Positions 17,712 to 27,609 of a stretch of 54,429 nucleotides of DNA are shown here, one piece after another (positions within the stretch are counted from its first letter, which is position 1; every line of letters begins with the position of its first letter). The translations under genes were made by a program, and so were the position numbers. Below the pieces are notes generated by a model that did no database searches, was not told the origin of the DNA, and saw only the letters and a program-made list of their open reading frames with translations. Source of the stretch: Kineosporia sp. A_224 (GTDB lineage Bacteria; Actinomycetota; Actinomycetes; Actinomycetales; Kineosporiaceae); assembly GCF_002198655.1 (NCBI RefSeq), contig NZ_MWLN01000218.1, positions 7,855 through 62,283 of the forward strand, in the 5' to 3' direction.

Positions 17712-17751
17712 CGGGCCGCCGCCCGCCTCTGACGAGGCGGGCGGCGGCCCG
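17712..17751 (+). terminator. Very strong terminator after tuf
   Basis: An 18-pair perfect inverted repeat (17712-17729 with 17734-17751) closes a 4-base TGAC loop, 5 bases after the tuf stop. It ends the str unit. Confidence 0.85.
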
Positions 17752-17916
17752 CGGCACGCCCCCTGCGGGCATGCCGCACACCGCGGGCCCGGGGTTCCGG
17801 GCGGCGGAGGGCAGGCCGGCGGTGACCCCGCCGGTGCGCCGTCCGACGCCCTTCCGGGGCAGGCGGAGCACCACAGCACGACGTGCGCGCCCACCGGGCG
17901 CGCGTCCAGAGGCGGA

Positions 17917-17947
17917 TTCGCCAAGGGCTGTCCGGTTCTGGCACACT
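17917..17947 (+). promoter_or_regulatory. Candidate S10-operon promoter
   Basis: CACACT (17942-17947) within TGGCACACTG is the best -10 candidate. TTCGCC (17917-17922) at 19 bases is a weak -35. The start would be near 17954, ~220 bases before rpsJ. Confidence 0.4.
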
Positions 17948-18069
17948 GTTCAGGTTGTTCGGTGCGCTGAGGTCCTTGCCTTGCGCGCCGCTGTCCGGCT
18001 CCTGCCGGGTCGACGACCATCTCGAGATCGAGGCACCGGAAGGTGCCGGGGCCAGTCCGTGCGAAGCGC

Positions 18070-18098
18070 GCGACACGCCCGACCTCGGGGGTCGGAGA
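18070..18098 (+). promoter_or_regulatory. Leader hairpin element, copy B (rpsJ)
   Basis: This second copy of the 29-base block seen before rpsL differs at two positions, one in the loop and one 3' of the stem. The CCGACC/GGTCGG stem is unchanged. It lies ~75 bases before the rpsJ start, nearly the same spacing as copy A to rpsL. Confidence 0.6.
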
Positions 18099-18173
18099 CC
18101 CACCGGCGGTCGGCGGCCGCGAGGAACCCGTGACGAGAAGCACCGGATCGAAGAGAGAGAGCACAGCGAAGCG

Positions 18174-18482
18174 ATGGCGGGACAGAAGATCCGCATCCGG
18201 CTGAAGGCCTACGACCACGAGGTCATCGACAGTTCGGCGCGCAAGATCGTCGACACGGTCGTTCGTACCGGTGCGTCCGTGGCCGGCCCGGTGCCGCTGC
18301 CGACCGAGAAGAACGTGTTCTGCGTGATCCGTTCTCCGCACAAGTACAAGGACAGCCGCGAGCACTTCGAGATGCGTACGCACAAGCGGCTCATCGACAT
18401 CATCAACCCCACGCCGAAGACGGTCGACTCGCTCATGCGGCTCGACCTCCCGGCCGGGGTCGACATCGAGATCAAGCTCTGA
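18174..18482 (+). CDS. rpsJ: 30S ribosomal protein S10 (uS10)
   Basis: uS10 is a 30S head protein and, as NusE, a partner of NusB and NusG in antitermination and transcription-translation coupling. The 102 residues start [19 protein letters not shown] at ATG 18174, the family start; longer upstream frames would use the leader. [16 protein letters not shown] and the [19 protein letters not shown] segment are conserved. It is the first gene of the S10 unit. The ribosome binding site is only a purine run. Confidence 0.98.
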   Translation: MAGQKIRIRLKAYDHEVIDSSARKIVDTVVRTGASVAGPVPLPTEKNVFCVIRSPHKYKDSREHFEMRTHKRLIDIINPTPKTVDSLMRLDLPAGVDIEIKL

Positions 18483-18496
18483 GGGACCTCGCAGTC

Positions 18497-19141
18497 ATGA
18501 CGAAGCAGATCAAGGGTGTCCTGGGCGAGAAGCTCGGCATGACGCAGGTCTGGGACGACGCCGGCAAGCTCGTGCCGGTCACCGTCGTCCAGGCCGGGCC
18601 GTGTGTCGTGACCCAGGTGCGCACCGCAGACAACGACGGTTACGACGCCGTGCAGATCGCCTTCGGGGCGATCGACCCGCGCAAGGTGAACAAGCCGATG
18701 TCGGGGCACTTCGAGAAGGCAGGCGTGACTCCGCGCCGCTTCGTCGTCGAGCTCCGGACGCCCGATGCGGGCGAGTACACGCCGGGCCAGGAGGTGACCG
18801 CCGAGCTCTTCGAGTCCGGGCAGGTCGTCGACGTGGTCGGCCGTACCAAGGGCAAGGGCACCGCGGGTGTCATGAAGCGCCACGGCTTCAAGGGCCTCGG
18901 CGCCTCTCACGGCACGCAGCGCAAGCACCGTTCGCCCGGTTCCATCGGCGCCTGCGCGACCCCCGGTCGCGTGTTCAAGGGCGTCCGGATGGCCGGCCGG
19001 ATGGGCGCCGAGCGCCAGACCACCCAGAACCTCACCGTCCACGCCGTCGACGCCGAGCGCGGGCTGCTCCTCATCAAGGGCGCCGTTCCCGGCCCCCGGG
19101 GTGCCGTCGTCCTGGTGAAGACCGCTGCGAAGGGAGCCTGA
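18497..19141 (+). CDS. rplC: 50S ribosomal protein L3 (uL3)
   Basis: uL3 is an early assembly protein whose long loop reaches the peptidyl transferase centre. The 214 residues start [19 protein letters not shown]. The central loop with [39 protein letters not shown] and [10 protein letters not shown] is intact. It is 14 bases after rpsJ and one base before rplD. Confidence 0.98.
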   Translation: MTKQIKGVLGEKLGMTQVWDDAGKLVPVTVVQAGPCVVTQVRTADNDGYDAVQIAFGAIDPRKVNKPMSGHFEKAGVTPRRFVVELRTPDAGEYTPGQEVTAELFESGQVVDVVGRTKGKGTAGVMKRHGFKGLGASHGTQRKHRSPGSIGACATPGRVFKGVRMAGRMGAERQTTQNLTVHAVDAERGLLLIKGAVPGPRGAVVLVKTAAKGA

Positions 19142-19142
19142 C

Positions 19143-19826
19143 ATGGCGACCGTCGACGTGCTCGACCCCACGGGCAAGAAGGCCGGCACGGCCGACCTGC
19201 CCGACGAGGTGTTCGACGTCCAGACGAACGTCCCGCTGATCCACCAGGTCGTCGTCGCCCAGCTCGCCGCGGCGCGCCAGGGGACGGCCTCCACCAAGAA
19301 CCGTGGTGAGGTCTCCGGTGGCGGCAGGAAGCCGTACAAGCAGAAGGGCACCGGCCGCGCCCGTCAGGGCTCGACCCGTGCGCCGCAGTTCACCGGTGGT
19401 GGGGTCGTCCACGGCCCGACGCCGCGGGACTACTCGCAGCGGACGCCCAAGAAGATGAAGGCCGCCGCGCTGCGCGGTGCCCTCTCGGACCGGGCCCGTC
19501 ACGGCCGGATCCACGTGCTGTCCAGCCTCGTCGAGGGTGAGCAGCCGTCGGCGAAGTCGGCGCTCGCGGCGCTGCTCAACGTGTCGACCCGCAAGAACCT
19601 GCTCGTGGTCGTCGAGCGGGACGACAACGTCGCGTGGAAGAGCCTGCGCAACCTCGAGCAGGTGCACGCGATCGTCGCCGACCAGCTGAACACCTACGAC
19701 GTGCTCGTCTCCGACGACGTGGTGTTCACCGCCGGTGCGCTCGGGGCCTTCGTCGCCGGCCCGGTCAAGGGCAAGGGCGTCAAGGCCGTCGCGTCCGAGA
19801 GCGAGACCGAGGAGGCCGCGCTGTGA
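19143..19826 (+). CDS. rplD: 50S ribosomal protein L4 (uL4)
   Basis: uL4 lines the exit tunnel with uL22. In E. coli it also represses the S10 operon. The 227 residues contain the tunnel loop [40 protein letters not shown] and the C-terminal domain ending in an acidic ESETEEAAL tail. Its stop overlaps the rplW GTG by four bases, which suggests coupled translation. Macrolide-relevant loop residues look normal. Confidence 0.97.
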   Translation: MATVDVLDPTGKKAGTADLPDEVFDVQTNVPLIHQVVVAQLAAARQGTASTKNRGEVSGGGRKPYKQKGTGRARQGSTRAPQFTGGGVVHGPTPRDYSQRTPKKMKAAALRGALSDRARHGRIHVLSSLVEGEQPSAKSALAALLNVSTRKNLLVVVERDDNVAWKSLRNLEQVHAIVADQLNTYDVLVSDDVVFTAGALGAFVAGPVKGKGVKAVASESETEEAAL

Positions 19827-20134
19827 GCACCATCGGCAACGTCCACAAGGACCCGCGCGACATCCTGCTCGCGCCGGTCGTCTCCGAGAAGAGCTACGGG
19901 CTCCTCGACGAGGGGAAGTACACCTTCCTCGTCGACCCGCGGGCGAACAAGTCCGAGATCAAGCGCGCCGTCGAGGCTGTCTTCGGCGTCACGGTGTCCT
20001 CGGTCAACACGGCCAACCGTCAGGGCAAGACGCGCCGGACCAAGTTCGGCACCGGTCAGCGCAAGCACACCAAGCGCGCGATCGTCACGCTCAAGGACGG
20101 CACCATCGACATTTTCGGCGGTCCGGTCGCCTGA
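19823..20134 (+). CDS. rplW: 50S ribosomal protein L23 (uL23)
   Basis: uL23 lies at the tunnel exit and is the docking site for trigger factor, SRP and the Sec channel. The 103 residues begin at GTG 19823, inside the GTGA overlap with rplD, reading (M)[39 protein letters not shown] and the basic loop [20 protein letters not shown] are typical. The upstream open frame is a shadow of rplD. Confidence 0.96.
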   Translation: MSTIGNVHKDPRDILLAPVVSEKSYGLLDEGKYTFLVDPRANKSEIKRAVEAVFGVTVSSVNTANRQGKTRRTKFGTGQRKHTKRAIVTLKDGTIDIFGGPVA

Positions 20135-20169
20135 CGGCCCGGCTGATCTGACTCGAGGACTGAAACCCC

Positions 20170-21006
20170 ATGGGAATCCGCAAGTACAAGCCGACGACGC
20201 CGGGCCGACGTGGCTCGTCCGTCGCCGACTTCGTCGAGATCACCCGGACCACGCCTGAGAAGTCGCTCGTCCGTCCGCTGTCGAAGAACGGCGGGCGGAA
20301 CAACGCCGGTCGTGTCACGACGCGGCACCAGGGCGGCGGCCACAAGCGTGCGTACCGCATCATCGACTTCCGTCGTCACGACAAGGACGGAGTGCCGGCC
20401 AAGGTCGCGCACATCGAGTACGACCCCAACCGCACGGCGCGCATCGCGCTCCTGCACTACGCGGACGGCGAGAAGCGCTACATCCTCGCGCCGAACAAGC
20501 TGTCGCAGGGTGACCGCATCGAGAACGGCCCGTCGGCCGACATCAAGCCGGGCAACAGCCTCGCGCTGCGCAACATCCCGGTCGGTACGGTCGTGCACGC
20601 CATCGAGCTCCGCCCCGGCGGCGGCGCCAAGATCGCCCGTTCCGCGGGCGCCTCGGTGCAGCTCGTCGCGAAGGACGGCCCCTACGCGCAGCTGCGCATG
20701 CCGTCCGGCGAGATCCGCAACGTCGACGTCCGCTGCCGCGCGACGATCGGTGAGGTCGGCAACGCGGAGCAGTCGAACATCAACTGGGGCAAGGCCGGCC
20801 GTATGCGGTGGAAGGGCAAGCGCCCGACCGTCCGTGGTGTCGCCATGAACCCCATCGACCACCCGCACGGTGGTGGTGAGGGCAAGACCTCCGGCGGCCG
20901 TCACCCGGTCAGCCCCTGGGGCCAGGCCGAGGGTCGCACGCGCAAGCCGAACAAGCCGAGCGACTCCCTCATCGTCCGTCGCCGTCGTACCGGCAAGAAG
21001 CGCTGA
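20170..21006 (+). CDS. rplB: 50S ribosomal protein L2 (uL2)
   Basis: uL2 is needed for subunit association and peptidyl transfer. The 278 residues start [37 protein letters not shown], the RNA-binding core and the C-terminal [20 protein letters not shown] with the conserved histidine are all present. It lies 35 bases after rplW. Confidence 0.98.
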   Translation: MGIRKYKPTTPGRRGSSVADFVEITRTTPEKSLVRPLSKNGGRNNAGRVTTRHQGGGHKRAYRIIDFRRHDKDGVPAKVAHIEYDPNRTARIALLHYADGEKRYILAPNKLSQGDRIENGPSADIKPGNSLALRNIPVGTVVHAIELRPGGGAKIARSAGASVQLVAKDGPYAQLRMPSGEIRNVDVRCRATIGEVGNAEQSNINWGKAGRMRWKGKRPTVRGVAMNPIDHPHGGGEGKTSGGRHPVSPWGQAEGRTRKPNKPSDSLIVRRRRTGKKR

Positions 21007-21021
21007 CAGGAGCCCTGAACG

Positions 21022-21303
21022 ATGCCTCGCAGTCTGAAGAAGGGCCCCTTCGTCGACGACCACCTCCAGAAGAAGGTGGACGTGCAGAACGAGAAGGGGA
21101 CCAAGAACGTCATCAAGACCTGGTCCCGTCGCTCGATGATCATCCCGGGGATGCTGGGTCACACGCTCGCGGTGCACGACGGCCGCAAGCACGTCCCGGT
21201 GTTCGTCACCGAGTCGATGATCGGCCACAAGCTGGGGGAGTTCGCTCCGACCCGGACGTTCCGCGGCCACGAGAAGGACGACCGTAAGGGCCGCCGCCGC
21301 TGA
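21022..21303 (+). CDS. rpsS: 30S ribosomal protein S19 (uS19)
   Basis: uS19 is a 30S head protein forming an intersubunit bridge and paired with S13. The 93 residues start [18 protein letters not shown] and include the [20 protein letters not shown] and [13 protein letters not shown] segments. It is 15 bases after rplB with an AGGAGC site upstream. Confidence 0.98.
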   Translation: MPRSLKKGPFVDDHLQKKVDVQNEKGTKNVIKTWSRRSMIIPGMLGHTLAVHDGRKHVPVFVTESMIGHKLGEFAPTRTFRGHEKDDRKGRRR

Positions 21304-21369
21304 CGCGGTGGCCGGTCGTTCACAGAGAGCTCAAGGACAACCCCAGTGGTAGAAGGCAAGGGGACAGCG

Positions 21370-21780
21370 ATGGAAGCCAAGGCGCAGGCGCGGTACGTCC
21401 GCGTCACGCCCATGAAGGCCCGCCGCGTCGTGGACCTCATTCGTGGCCGGGACGCCCAGCAGGCGCTCGCGGTGCTCGAGTTCGCCCCTCAGGCGGCGAG
21501 CGAGACCGTTCGCAAGGTCGTGCAGAGCGCGATCGCGAACGCGCGGGTGAAGGCCGACAAGGCGTCGGAGCCGTTCGACGAGCGTGAGCTCTTCGTGTCG
21601 GCGGCCTACGTCGACGAGGGCCCGACGCTCAAGCGCTTCCGGCCACGTGCGCAGGGTCGCGCGTACCGGATCAACAAGCGCACGAGCCACATCACGGTCG
21701 TGGTCGCACCGCGGCCGGCCAAGTCCGGCGCCGGGGCATCGCCCGCGGCGAAGTCGAGTACGAAGGGGAGGACCCGATAG
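21370..21780 (+). CDS. rplV: 50S ribosomal protein L22 (uL22)
   Basis: uL22 lines the exit tunnel opposite uL4. The protein is 136 residues from ATG 21370 ([20 protein letters not shown]), the family start, with a GGGG site upstream. An in-frame GTG at 21346 would add 8 residues and cannot be excluded. The core ends near [18 protein letters not shown] ~25-residue Lys/Ala/Ser tail follows that E. coli lacks. Its TAG shares a base with the rpsC GTG. Confidence 0.96.
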   Translation: MEAKAQARYVRVTPMKARRVVDLIRGRDAQQALAVLEFAPQAASETVRKVVQSAIANARVKADKASEPFDERELFVSAAYVDEGPTLKRFRPRAQGRAYRINKRTSHITVVVAPRPAKSGAGASPAAKSSTKGRTR

Positions 21781-22625
21781 TGGGGCAGAAGGTCAACCCG
21801 CACGGGTTCCGCCTCGGTATCACCACCGAGCACAAGAGCCGTTGGTTCGCCGACTCCACGAAGACCGGTCAGCGTTACCGGGACTACGTGAAGGAGGACG
21901 TGGCGATCCGCAAGCTCATGTCCAAGGGCATGGACCGTGCAGGCATCAGCCGTGTCGAGATCGAGCGCACGCGGGACCGCGTCCGCGTCGACATCCACAC
22001 CGCCCGGCCGGGCATCGTCATCGGCCGTCGCGGCGCGGAGGCCGACCGCATCCGCGGCGAGCTCGAGAAGCTCACGGGCAAGCAGGTGCAGCTGAACATC
22101 CTCGAGGTCAAGAACCCCGAGATCGACGCTCAGCTGGTCGCCCAGGGCATCGCCGAGCAGCTCGCGAGCCGCGTGTCCTTCCGGCGCGCGATGCGCAAGG
22201 GCATGCAGTCGTCGCTGCGCGCGGGTGCCAAGGGCATCCGGGTCCAGTGCTCGGGCCGCCTCGGCGGCGCGGAGATGAGCCGGTCGGAGTTCTACCGCGA
22301 GGGTCGTGTGCCGCTGCACACGCTGCGCGCGAACATCGACTACGGCTTCTACGAGGCCCGCACGACCTTCGGCCGCATCGGCGTGAAGGTCTGGATCTAC
22401 AAGGGTGACGTGACGAGCCGCGAGCTCGCCCGCGAGCAGGCGGCTGCGCCGCGCGCTCCGCGGCGCGAGGGCGGCCGTGACGGCGGCCCGCGCGGCGACC
22501 GCGCGGCCCGTCCGCAGCGTCGCCGTCCCGACAGCGCTCCCGGCCAGGACGCGGCCCCCGCCGCGGCCGCGCCGGCTGCCGAGGCTCCGGCCGCGGCCGA
22601 GCCGACCAGTGGAACGGAGGCCTGA
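21780..22625 (+). CDS. rpsC: 30S ribosomal protein S3 (uS3)
   Basis: uS3 forms part of the mRNA entry channel and helicase. At 281 residues it is longer than E. coli S3 (233). The KH domain ([20 protein letters not shown]) and the C-terminal domain ([20 protein letters not shown]) are intact. After about residue 218 comes a ~60-residue Arg/Gly then Ala/Pro-rich tail, a common actinobacterial extension. The GTG start overlaps the rplV stop by one base. Confidence 0.97.
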   Translation: MGQKVNPHGFRLGITTEHKSRWFADSTKTGQRYRDYVKEDVAIRKLMSKGMDRAGISRVEIERTRDRVRVDIHTARPGIVIGRRGAEADRIRGELEKLTGKQVQLNILEVKNPEIDAQLVAQGIAEQLASRVSFRRAMRKGMQSSLRAGAKGIRVQCSGRLGGAEMSRSEFYREGRVPLHTLRANIDYGFYEARTTFGRIGVKVWIYKGDVTSRELAREQAAAPRAPRREGGRDGGPRGDRAARPQRRRPDSAPGQDAAPAAAAPAAEAPAAAEPTSGTEA

Positions 22626-22628
22626 GCC

Positions 22629-23048
22629 GTGCTCATCCCCCGTCGTGTGAAGCACCGCAAGCAGCACCACCCGGACCGTACGGGCGCTGCGAAGGGTGGC
22701 ACGGCTGTGACGTTCGGCGAGTGGGGCATCCAGGCCCTCGAGCCGGCGTACGTGACCAACCGGCAGATCGAGGCCGCTCGTATCGCGATGACCCGCCACA
22801 TCAAGCGTGGTGGCAAGGTCTGGATCAACATCTACCCGGACCGTCCGCTCACGAAGAAGCCCGCCGAGACCCGCATGGGTTCCGGCAAGGGCTCGCCCGA
22901 GTGGTGGATCGCGAACATCAAGCCCGGCCGCGTGATGTTCGAGCTGTCGTTCCCCAGCGAGAAGGTGGCTCGTGAGGCGCTCACCCGCGCCATCCACAAG
23001 CTGCCGATGAAGTGCCGGATCGTCCGGCGCGAGGGCGGTGACCTCTGA
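22629..23048 (+). CDS. rplP: 50S ribosomal protein L16 (uL16)
   Basis: uL16 organises the A-site side of the peptidyl transferase centre. The 139 residues start at GTG 22629 ([19 protein letters not shown]) and contain [20 protein letters not shown] and [19 protein letters not shown]. It is 3 bases after rpsC and overlaps rpmC by one base. Confidence 0.98.
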   Translation: MLIPRRVKHRKQHHPDRTGAAKGGTAVTFGEWGIQALEPAYVTNRQIEAARIAMTRHIKRGGKVWINIYPDRPLTKKPAETRMGSGKGSPEWWIANIKPGRVMFELSFPSEKVAREALTRAIHKLPMKCRIVRREGGDL

Positions 23049-23281
23049 TGGCAGTGGGTTCCAAGGACCTGGCTCCGGAGAACCTGCGGGCTTTCGACGA
23101 CGATCGTCTCGTCGAGGAGCTCCGCAAGGCCAAGGAGGAGCTGTTCAACCTGCGCTTCCAGTCGGCCACCGGGCAGCTCGAGAGCCACGGCCGCCTGCGC
23201 GCCGTGCGCAAGGACATCGCGCGGATCTACACCATCATGCGCGAGCGGGAGCTCGGCATCACCGAGGGGCCGCAGGCATGA
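23048..23281 (+). CDS. rpmC: 50S ribosomal protein L29 (uL29)
   Basis: uL29 sits next to uL23 at the tunnel exit. The 77 residues form the usual two-helix hairpin, with [20 protein letters not shown] and the following [20 protein letters not shown]. It overlaps rplP by one base (TGATG) and rpsQ by four bases (ATGA). Confidence 0.97.
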   Translation: MAVGSKDLAPENLRAFDDDRLVEELRKAKEELFNLRFQSATGQLESHGRLRAVRKDIARIYTIMRERELGITEGPQA

Positions 23282-23583
23282 GCGAGACGAGCGAGAAGGC
23301 TGCAGTGAGCGAGACCAGCGAGACCGAGGAGGCGCGCGGGTACCGCAAGACCCGTCGCGGCTACGTCGTCAGCGACAAGATGCAGAAGACCGTCGTGGTC
23401 GTGGTCGAGGACCGGGTCAAGCACCCGCTCTACGGCAAGGTCCTGCGGCGGACGCACAAGGTCAAGGTGCACGACGAGCAGAACACCGCCGGCGTCGGCG
23501 ACCTCGTCCTCATCATGGAGACCCGGCCGCTGTCGGCGACGAAGCGCTGGCGTCTGGTCGAGGTCCTCGAGAAGGCCAAGTAG
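23278..23583 (+). CDS. rpsQ: 30S ribosomal protein S17 (uS17)
   Basis: uS17 is an early 16S rRNA-binding protein with an OB fold. The 101 residues begin at ATG 23278 in the ATGA overlap with rpmC. The first ~22 residues ([20 protein letters not shown]) are an acidic extension not found in E. coli. The core [38 protein letters not shown] and [20 protein letters not shown] is standard. Confidence 0.96.
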   Translation: MSETSEKAAVSETSETEEARGYRKTRRGYVVSDKMQKTVVVVVEDRVKHPLYGKVLRRTHKVKVHDEQNTAGVGDLVLIMETRPLSATKRWRLVEVLEKAK

Positions 23584-23595
23584 GACGTTCGGTGC

Positions 23596-23623
23596 CGTCC
23601 GGCCGGGGTGACCCGGCCGGACG
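23596..23623 (+). terminator. GTGA-capped 12-pair hairpin between rpsQ and rplN
   Basis: CGTCCGGCCGGG-GTGA-CCCGGCCGGACG is a perfect stem in a 118-base gap inside the ribosomal series. It may reduce read-through or mark an RNA processing point between the S10 and spc segments. The loop matches the hairpin after rplL. Confidence 0.6.
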
Positions 23624-23701
23624 TGCGCCACAGGCAACTGCCATTTCAGTTCCGCAAGGCTCCCTCGCGGGAGAACCGGCGCGACGACAGGAGCAAACGA
23701 A

Positions 23702-24070
23702 GTGATCCAGCAGGAGTCGCGACTGCGAGTCGCCGACAACACGGGTGCCAAGGAGATTCTCTGCATCCGCGTTCTCGGTGGCTCCGGTCGCCGCTACGCG
23801 GGCATCGGCGACGTCATCGTCGCGACCGTCAAGGACGCGATCCCGGGCGGCAACGTCAAGAAGGGCGACGTCGTCAAGGCGGTCATCGTCCGCACGGTCA
23901 AGGAGCGCCGCCGTCCCGACGGCTCGTACATCCGCTTCGACGAGAACGCAGCCGTGATCCTGCGGGCCGACGGGGACCCCCGCGGTACCCGCATCTTCGG
24001 CCCGGTGGGCCGCGAGCTGCGCGACAAGAAGTTCATGAAGATCATCTCGCTCGCGCCGGAGGTGCTCTGA
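23702..24070 (+). CDS. rplN: 50S ribosomal protein L14 (uL14)
   Basis: uL14 contacts 16S rRNA at an intersubunit bridge and is the binding site of the silencing factor RsfS. The 122 residues start at GTG 23702 ([20 protein letters not shown]) behind a GGAG site. [20 protein letters not shown] and [20 protein letters not shown] are conserved. It is the first gene of the spc segment. Confidence 0.98.
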   Translation: MIQQESRLRVADNTGAKEILCIRVLGGSGRRYAGIGDVIVATVKDAIPGGNVKKGDVVKAVIVRTVKERRRPDGSYIRFDENAAVILRADGDPRGTRIFGPVGRELRDKKFMKIISLAPEVL

Positions 24071-24071
24071 C

Positions 24072-24425
24072 ATGGCGAAGATCCGTATCAAGAAGGGCGA
24101 CACCGTCCAGGTGATCTCCGGCCCCAAGTCCAACAAGGGCAAGCAGGGCAAGGTCATCGCGGTGTACGTCGAGACGAACCGGGTCCTCGTCGAGGGCGTC
24201 AACCGGATCAAGAAGCACACCAAGGTGGGCACCTCGGGCCGCGGGGCGAAGACCGGCGGCATCATCACGCAGGAAGCCCCCATCCACATCAGCAACGTCG
24301 CGCTGGTGGACCCGGAGACGAAGAAGCCGACCCGCGTCGGCATCCGCACCGAGACCGTCGAGCGCGACGGCCGCACCAAGACCGTGCGCGTCCGGTTCGC
24401 CAAGCGCTCGGGTAAGGACATCTGA
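24072..24425 (+). CDS. rplX: 50S ribosomal protein L24 (uL24)
   Basis: uL24 is an assembly initiator with a KOW fold. The 117 residues start [20 protein letters not shown], followed by [20 protein letters not shown] and the [20 protein letters not shown] segment. It is one base after rplN and overlaps rplE by one base. Confidence 0.98.
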   Translation: MAKIRIKKGDTVQVISGPKSNKGKQGKVIAVYVETNRVLVEGVNRIKKHTKVGTSGRGAKTGGIITQEAPIHISNVALVDPETKKPTRVGIRTETVERDGRTKTVRVRFAKRSGKDI

Positions 24426-25006
24426 TGACGAGCGACACGGTCGAGTCGACCGGCACGAAGACGCTGCCGCGGCTCAAGACGCGCTACCGCGAGGAGATCG
24501 CGCCGGCGCTGCGCAACGACTTCTCGTACGCCAACGTCATGCAGACGCCCGGTCTGGTGAAGATCGTCGTCAACATGGGTGTCGGCGAGGCGGCGCGTGA
24601 CTCCAAGCTGATCGAGGGCGCGATCCGCGACCTGGCCACGATCACCGGCCAGAAGCCGCAGGTCACCAAGGCCCGCAAGTCCATCGCGCAGTTCAAGCTG
24701 CGCGAGGGCATGCCGATCGGCTGCCACGTGACGCTGCGCGGGGACCGGATGTGGGAGTTCCTCGACCGGCTGCTGTCGGTCGCGCTCCCGCGCATCCGTG
24801 ACTTCCGCGGCCTGTCGCCCAAGCAGTTCGACGGGCGCGGCAACTACACGTTCGGTCTCAACGAGCAGTCGATGTTCCACGAGATCGACCAGGACCGCAT
24901 CGACCGGGTCCGGGGCATGGACATCACCGTCGTGACGACCGCGACGACGGACGACGAGGGTCGGGCGCTCCTGCGTCACCTCGGCTTCCCCTTCAAGGAG
25001 AACTGA
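24425..25006 (+). CDS. rplE: 50S ribosomal protein L5 (uL5)
   Basis: uL5 binds 5S rRNA in the central protuberance. The 193 residues include [33 protein letters not shown]-type residues ([17 protein letters not shown]), [19 protein letters not shown] and [20 protein letters not shown]. It overlaps rplX by one base (TGATG). Confidence 0.98.
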   Translation: MTSDTVESTGTKTLPRLKTRYREEIAPALRNDFSYANVMQTPGLVKIVVNMGVGEAARDSKLIEGAIRDLATITGQKPQVTKARKSIAQFKLREGMPIGCHVTLRGDRMWEFLDRLLSVALPRIRDFRGLSPKQFDGRGNYTFGLNEQSMFHEIDQDRIDRVRGMDITVVTTATTDDEGRALLRHLGFPFKEN

Positions 25007-25007
25007 C

Positions 25008-25193
25008 GTGGCCAAGACCGCACTGATCAACAAGGCCAACCGCAAGCCGAAGTTCGCCGTCCGCGGCTACACGCGCTGCCAGCGCTGCGGCCGCCCGCAC
25101 TCGGTCTACAAGAAGTTCGGCCTGTGCCGCGTGTGCCTTCGTGAGATGGCGCACCGCGGCGAGCTGCCGGGCGTGACGAAGAGCAGCTGGTAA
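25008..25193 (+). CDS. rpsN: 30S ribosomal protein S14, zinc-binding type (uS14)
   Basis: uS14 is a late 30S head protein. This is the short 61-residue form with two CxxC pairs ([20 protein letters not shown]), so it carries zinc. Actinobacteria often hold a second, cysteine-free, zinc-regulated paralogue elsewhere; none is in this window. GTG start at 25008, one base after rplE. Confidence 0.98.
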   Translation: MAKTALINKANRKPKFAVRGYTRCQRCGRPHSVYKKFGLCRVCLREMAHRGELPGVTKSSW

Positions 25194-25199
25194 CCGGCG

Positions 25200-25394
25200 A
25201 TGGCAACCCTCGAGCTGGTCCCCCTGCGGTCCACGCTTCCCACGGGCCGGATGACGCTGCGACACAGCATCCCGGCCTTCAACCCCGTCGTCCTGGACCT
25301 CGAGTCCGTGGACGACATCATGACCACTACGCCGCAGGTCGCCGAGCTCGGTGACGGCGAAACCGCGGCGAGGAAGGGCGGCGAAGCCCGATGA
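25200..25394 (+). CDS. Unrecognised 64-residue reading frame between rpsN and rpsH
   Basis: An ATG six bases after the rpsN stop opens a frame that fills the gap and ends in an ATGA overlap with rpsH. I do not recognise the product ([20 protein letters not shown] to the basic end AARKGGEAR). By hand count 56 of 64 codons end in G or C against about half with G or C at position two, the coding pattern of this genome. There is no clear Shine-Dalgarno site, so translation would depend on coupling to rpsN. It could instead be an untranslated spacer or leader for rpsH with chance openness. No membrane segment or known motif is visible. Confidence 0.4.
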   Translation: MATLELVPLRSTLPTGRMTLRHSIPAFNPVVLDLESVDDIMTTTPQVAELGDGETAARKGGEAR

Positions 25395-25789
25395 CCATGA
25401 CCGACCCGATCGCAGACATGCTGACTCGTCTGCGCAACGCGAACTCGGCCTACCACGACGCCGTGAGCATGCCGTACAGCAAGCTCAAGGCCCACGTGTC
25501 CGAGATCCTCCAGCAGGAGGGCTACATCGCCTCCTGGAACGTTGCGGACGCAGAGGTCGGCAAGACGCTGACGATCGTCCTCAAGTACGGGCCCAACCGG
25601 GAGCGCTCGATCGCCGGCATCCGCCGCATCAGCAAGCCCGGTCTGCGCGTCTACGCGAAGTCGACGAACCTGCCGCGCGTGCTCGGCGGCCTGGGTATCG
25701 CGATCCTCTCGACGTCGTCGGGCCTGCTGACCGACAAGCAGGCGAACAAGAAGGGCGTGGGTGGGGAAGTCCTCGCCTACGTCTGGTGA
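25391..25789 (+). CDS. rpsH: 30S ribosomal protein S8 (uS8)
   Basis: uS8 organises the 30S platform and in E. coli represses the spc operon at the L5 mRNA. The 132 residues start [20 protein letters not shown] and end in the conserved [20 protein letters not shown] and VLAYVW. ATG 25391 is the family start; AGGAAGG (25371-25377) lies 13 bases upstream, farther than usual, and closer to the second Met codon at 25397. Confidence 0.97.
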   Translation: MTMTDPIADMLTRLRNANSAYHDAVSMPYSKLKAHVSEILQQEGYIASWNVADAEVGKTLTIVLKYGPNRERSIAGIRRISKPGLRVYAKSTNLPRVLGGLGIAILSTSSGLLTDKQANKKGVGGEVLAYVW

Positions 25790-25804
25790 CGGGAGAGTAG
25801 ACAG

Positions 25805-26344
25805 ATGTCCCGCATCGGCAAGCAGCCCATCCCGGTCCCCTCGGGCGTCGACATCAACGTCGACGGCCGCGAGGTGACGGTCAAGGGGCCCAAGGGCACC
25901 CTGTCCCACGAGGTCGCCGGCGCTCTCGTCGTCCAGCGCGAGGACGACAAGCTCGTCGTCGTGCGTGCGGACGAGGAGCGCAAGACCCGTGAGCTCCACG
26001 GCCTCACCCGGACCCTCATCTCCAACATGGTCGTGGGTGTCACCCAGGGCTACGAGAAGAAGCTCGAGATCGTCGGCACGGGCTACCGCGTCGTCGCCAA
26101 GGGCTCCAACCTCGAGTTCGCCCTGGGGTACAGCCACTCCATCACCGTCGAGCCGCCGGCCGGCGTGACCTTCGCGGTCGAGGCGCCCACGCGCTTCTCC
26201 GTGTCGGGCATCGACAAGCAGCAGGTCGGCGAGGTCGCGGCCAACCTTCGCAAGCTCCGCAAGCCCGACCCCTACAAGGGCAAGGGTGTTCGCTACGCGG
26301 GCGAGCAGGTCAAGCGCAAGGTCGGAAAGGCTGGGAAGAAGTAA
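25805..26344 (+). CDS. rplF: 50S ribosomal protein L6 (uL6)
   Basis: uL6 lies near the sarcin-ricin loop. The 179 residues are two related domains, starting [20 protein letters not shown], with the C-terminal [21 protein letters not shown] good GGAG site precedes ATG 25805. It overlaps rplR by one base. Confidence 0.98.
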   Translation: MSRIGKQPIPVPSGVDINVDGREVTVKGPKGTLSHEVAGALVVQREDDKLVVVRADEERKTRELHGLTRTLISNMVVGVTQGYEKKLEIVGTGYRVVAKGSNLEFALGYSHSITVEPPAGVTFAVEAPTRFSVSGIDKQQVGEVAANLRKLRKPDPYKGKGVRYAGEQVKRKVGKAGKK

Positions 26345-26733
26345 TGGCAGTCGGTCTGAAGCGCAGCGGTGGCGGCGCCGGCAAGGGGTCCGTCGCGGCC
26401 CGCGTCCGCCGGCACGTCCGTGTCCGCAAGCACATCGTCGGCACGACGGCGCGTCCGCGCCTCGTCGTGACGCGGTCCGCCCGGCACCTCTTCGTCCAGG
26501 TCGTCGACGACTCGGTCGGCAAGACCGTGGCGTCGGCCTCCACCATGGAGGCCGACCTGCGCGCCCACGACGGCGACAAGACGGACAAGGCCAAGCGGGT
26601 CGGCGAGCTCGTCGCCGCCCGGGCCAAGGCCGCGGGCGTCGAGGCGGTCGTGTTCGACCGCGCCGGCAACAAGTACCACGGCCGGGTGGCCGCGGTGGCC
26701 GACGGCGCACGCGAGGGTGGTCTGGCGCTGTGA
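26344..26733 (+). CDS. rplR: 50S ribosomal protein L18 (uL18)
   Basis: uL18 binds 5S rRNA with uL5. The 129 residues contain [20 protein letters not shown] and the C-terminal [20 protein letters not shown]. It starts at ATG 26344, one base overlapping rplF, and is 46 bases before rpsE. Confidence 0.97.
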   Translation: MAVGLKRSGGGAGKGSVAARVRRHVRVRKHIVGTTARPRLVVTRSARHLFVQVVDDSVGKTVASASTMEADLRAHDGDKTDKAKRVGELVAARAKAAGVEAVVFDRAGNKYHGRVAAVADGAREGGLAL

Positions 26734-26779
26734 CGTACGCACGGACCGCAGTGAACATGCGAGAGGGAAGGAACCTCTG

Positions 26780-27424
26780 ATGGCTGGACCCCAGCGCCGA
26801 GGCGGAGGCCCCGTCGGAGCCGCCGGTGGTGGCAGCGGCGACAACAACGGCCGCCGTGGCGGTCGTGACCGCGACAACCAGCGCGGCGGTCGTGACGGCG
26901 GCGCGGAGAAGACCGCGTTCGTCGAGCGCGTCGTGACGATCAACCGTGTGGCCAAGGTCGTCAAGGGTGGCCGCCGCTTCAGCTTCACCGCGCTCGTCGT
27001 GGTGGGCGACGGCGACGGCACCGTGGGCGTCGGCTACGGCAAGGCCAAGGAGGTGCCCGCGGCGATCGCCAAGGGTGTCGAGGAGGCCAAGAAGCACTTC
27101 TTCAAGGTGCCCCGTATCCAGGGCACCATCCCGCACCCGATCCAGGGTGAGGCCGCCGCGGGCGTCGTCATGCTCAAGCCGGCGTCGCCGGGTACCGGCG
27201 TCATCGCCGGTGGCCCGGTCCGCGCCGTCCTCGAGTGCGCCGGCATCCACGACGTCCTCAGCAAGTCGCTCGGCTCGAGCAACGCGATCAACATCGTGCA
27301 CGCCACGGTGGCCGCGCTGCGCGGGCTCGAGCGCCCCGAGGAGGTCGCGGCCCGCCGTGGCCTCCCGATCGAGGACGTCGCCCCGGCGGCGCTCCTGCGG
27401 GCCCGTGCGGGGGTGACCAGCTGA
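26780..27424 (+). CDS. rpsE: 30S ribosomal protein S5 (uS5)
   Basis: uS5 contributes to decoding accuracy and the mRNA entry site. The 214 residues from ATG 26780 (GGAAGGA 7 bases upstream) begin with a ~45-residue Gly/Arg-rich disordered stretch ([20 protein letters not shown] and on), an actinobacterial extension. The double-stranded-RNA-binding fold follows: [40 protein letters not shown] and the C-terminal [20 protein letters not shown]. It overlaps rpmD by one base. Confidence 0.97.
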   Translation: MAGPQRRGGGPVGAAGGGSGDNNGRRGGRDRDNQRGGRDGGAEKTAFVERVVTINRVAKVVKGGRRFSFTALVVVGDGDGTVGVGYGKAKEVPAAIAKGVEEAKKHFFKVPRIQGTIPHPIQGEAAAGVVMLKPASPGTGVIAGGPVRAVLECAGIHDVLSKSLGSSNAINIVHATVAALRGLERPEEVAARRGLPIEDVAPAALLRARAGVTS

Positions 27425-27609
27425 TGGCACGCCTCAAGGTGACCCAGATCAAGTCCAAGGTTGGTGGCATCCAGGCGCACCGCGACACCCTGCGTTCGCT
27501 GGGCCTGAAGCGGATCGGCGACACCGTCGTCAAGGAGGACCGTCCCGAGTTCCGCGGGATGGTCCGCCACGTGCGCCACCTCGTCAAGGTCGAGGAGGTC
27601 GACGACTGA
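27424..27609 (+). CDS. rpmD: 50S ribosomal protein L30 (uL30)
   Basis: uL30 is a small 50S protein. The 61 residues start [20 protein letters not shown] and contain [20 protein letters not shown]. It overlaps rpsE and rplO by one base each (TGATG), so the three are probably translated as a chain. Confidence 0.97.
   Translation: MARLKVTQIKSKVGGIQAHRDTLRSLGLKRIGDTVVKEDRPEFRGMVRHVRHLVKVEEVDD

Larger units (their letters stand above)
17707..18173 (+). other. 467-base tuf-rpsJ gap
   Basis: No gene is supported here. It contains the tuf terminator, a likely S10 promoter and a ~220-base rpsJ leader carrying copy B of the shared hairpin element. Reading frames open into this gap are GC-driven and unlike known proteins. 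Confidence 0.65.

Noticed and set aside
17654-18173. Open frames in the tuf-rpsJ gap
   Set aside because: They run through the tuf terminator or the rpsJ leader and show no family pattern or ribosome binding site.
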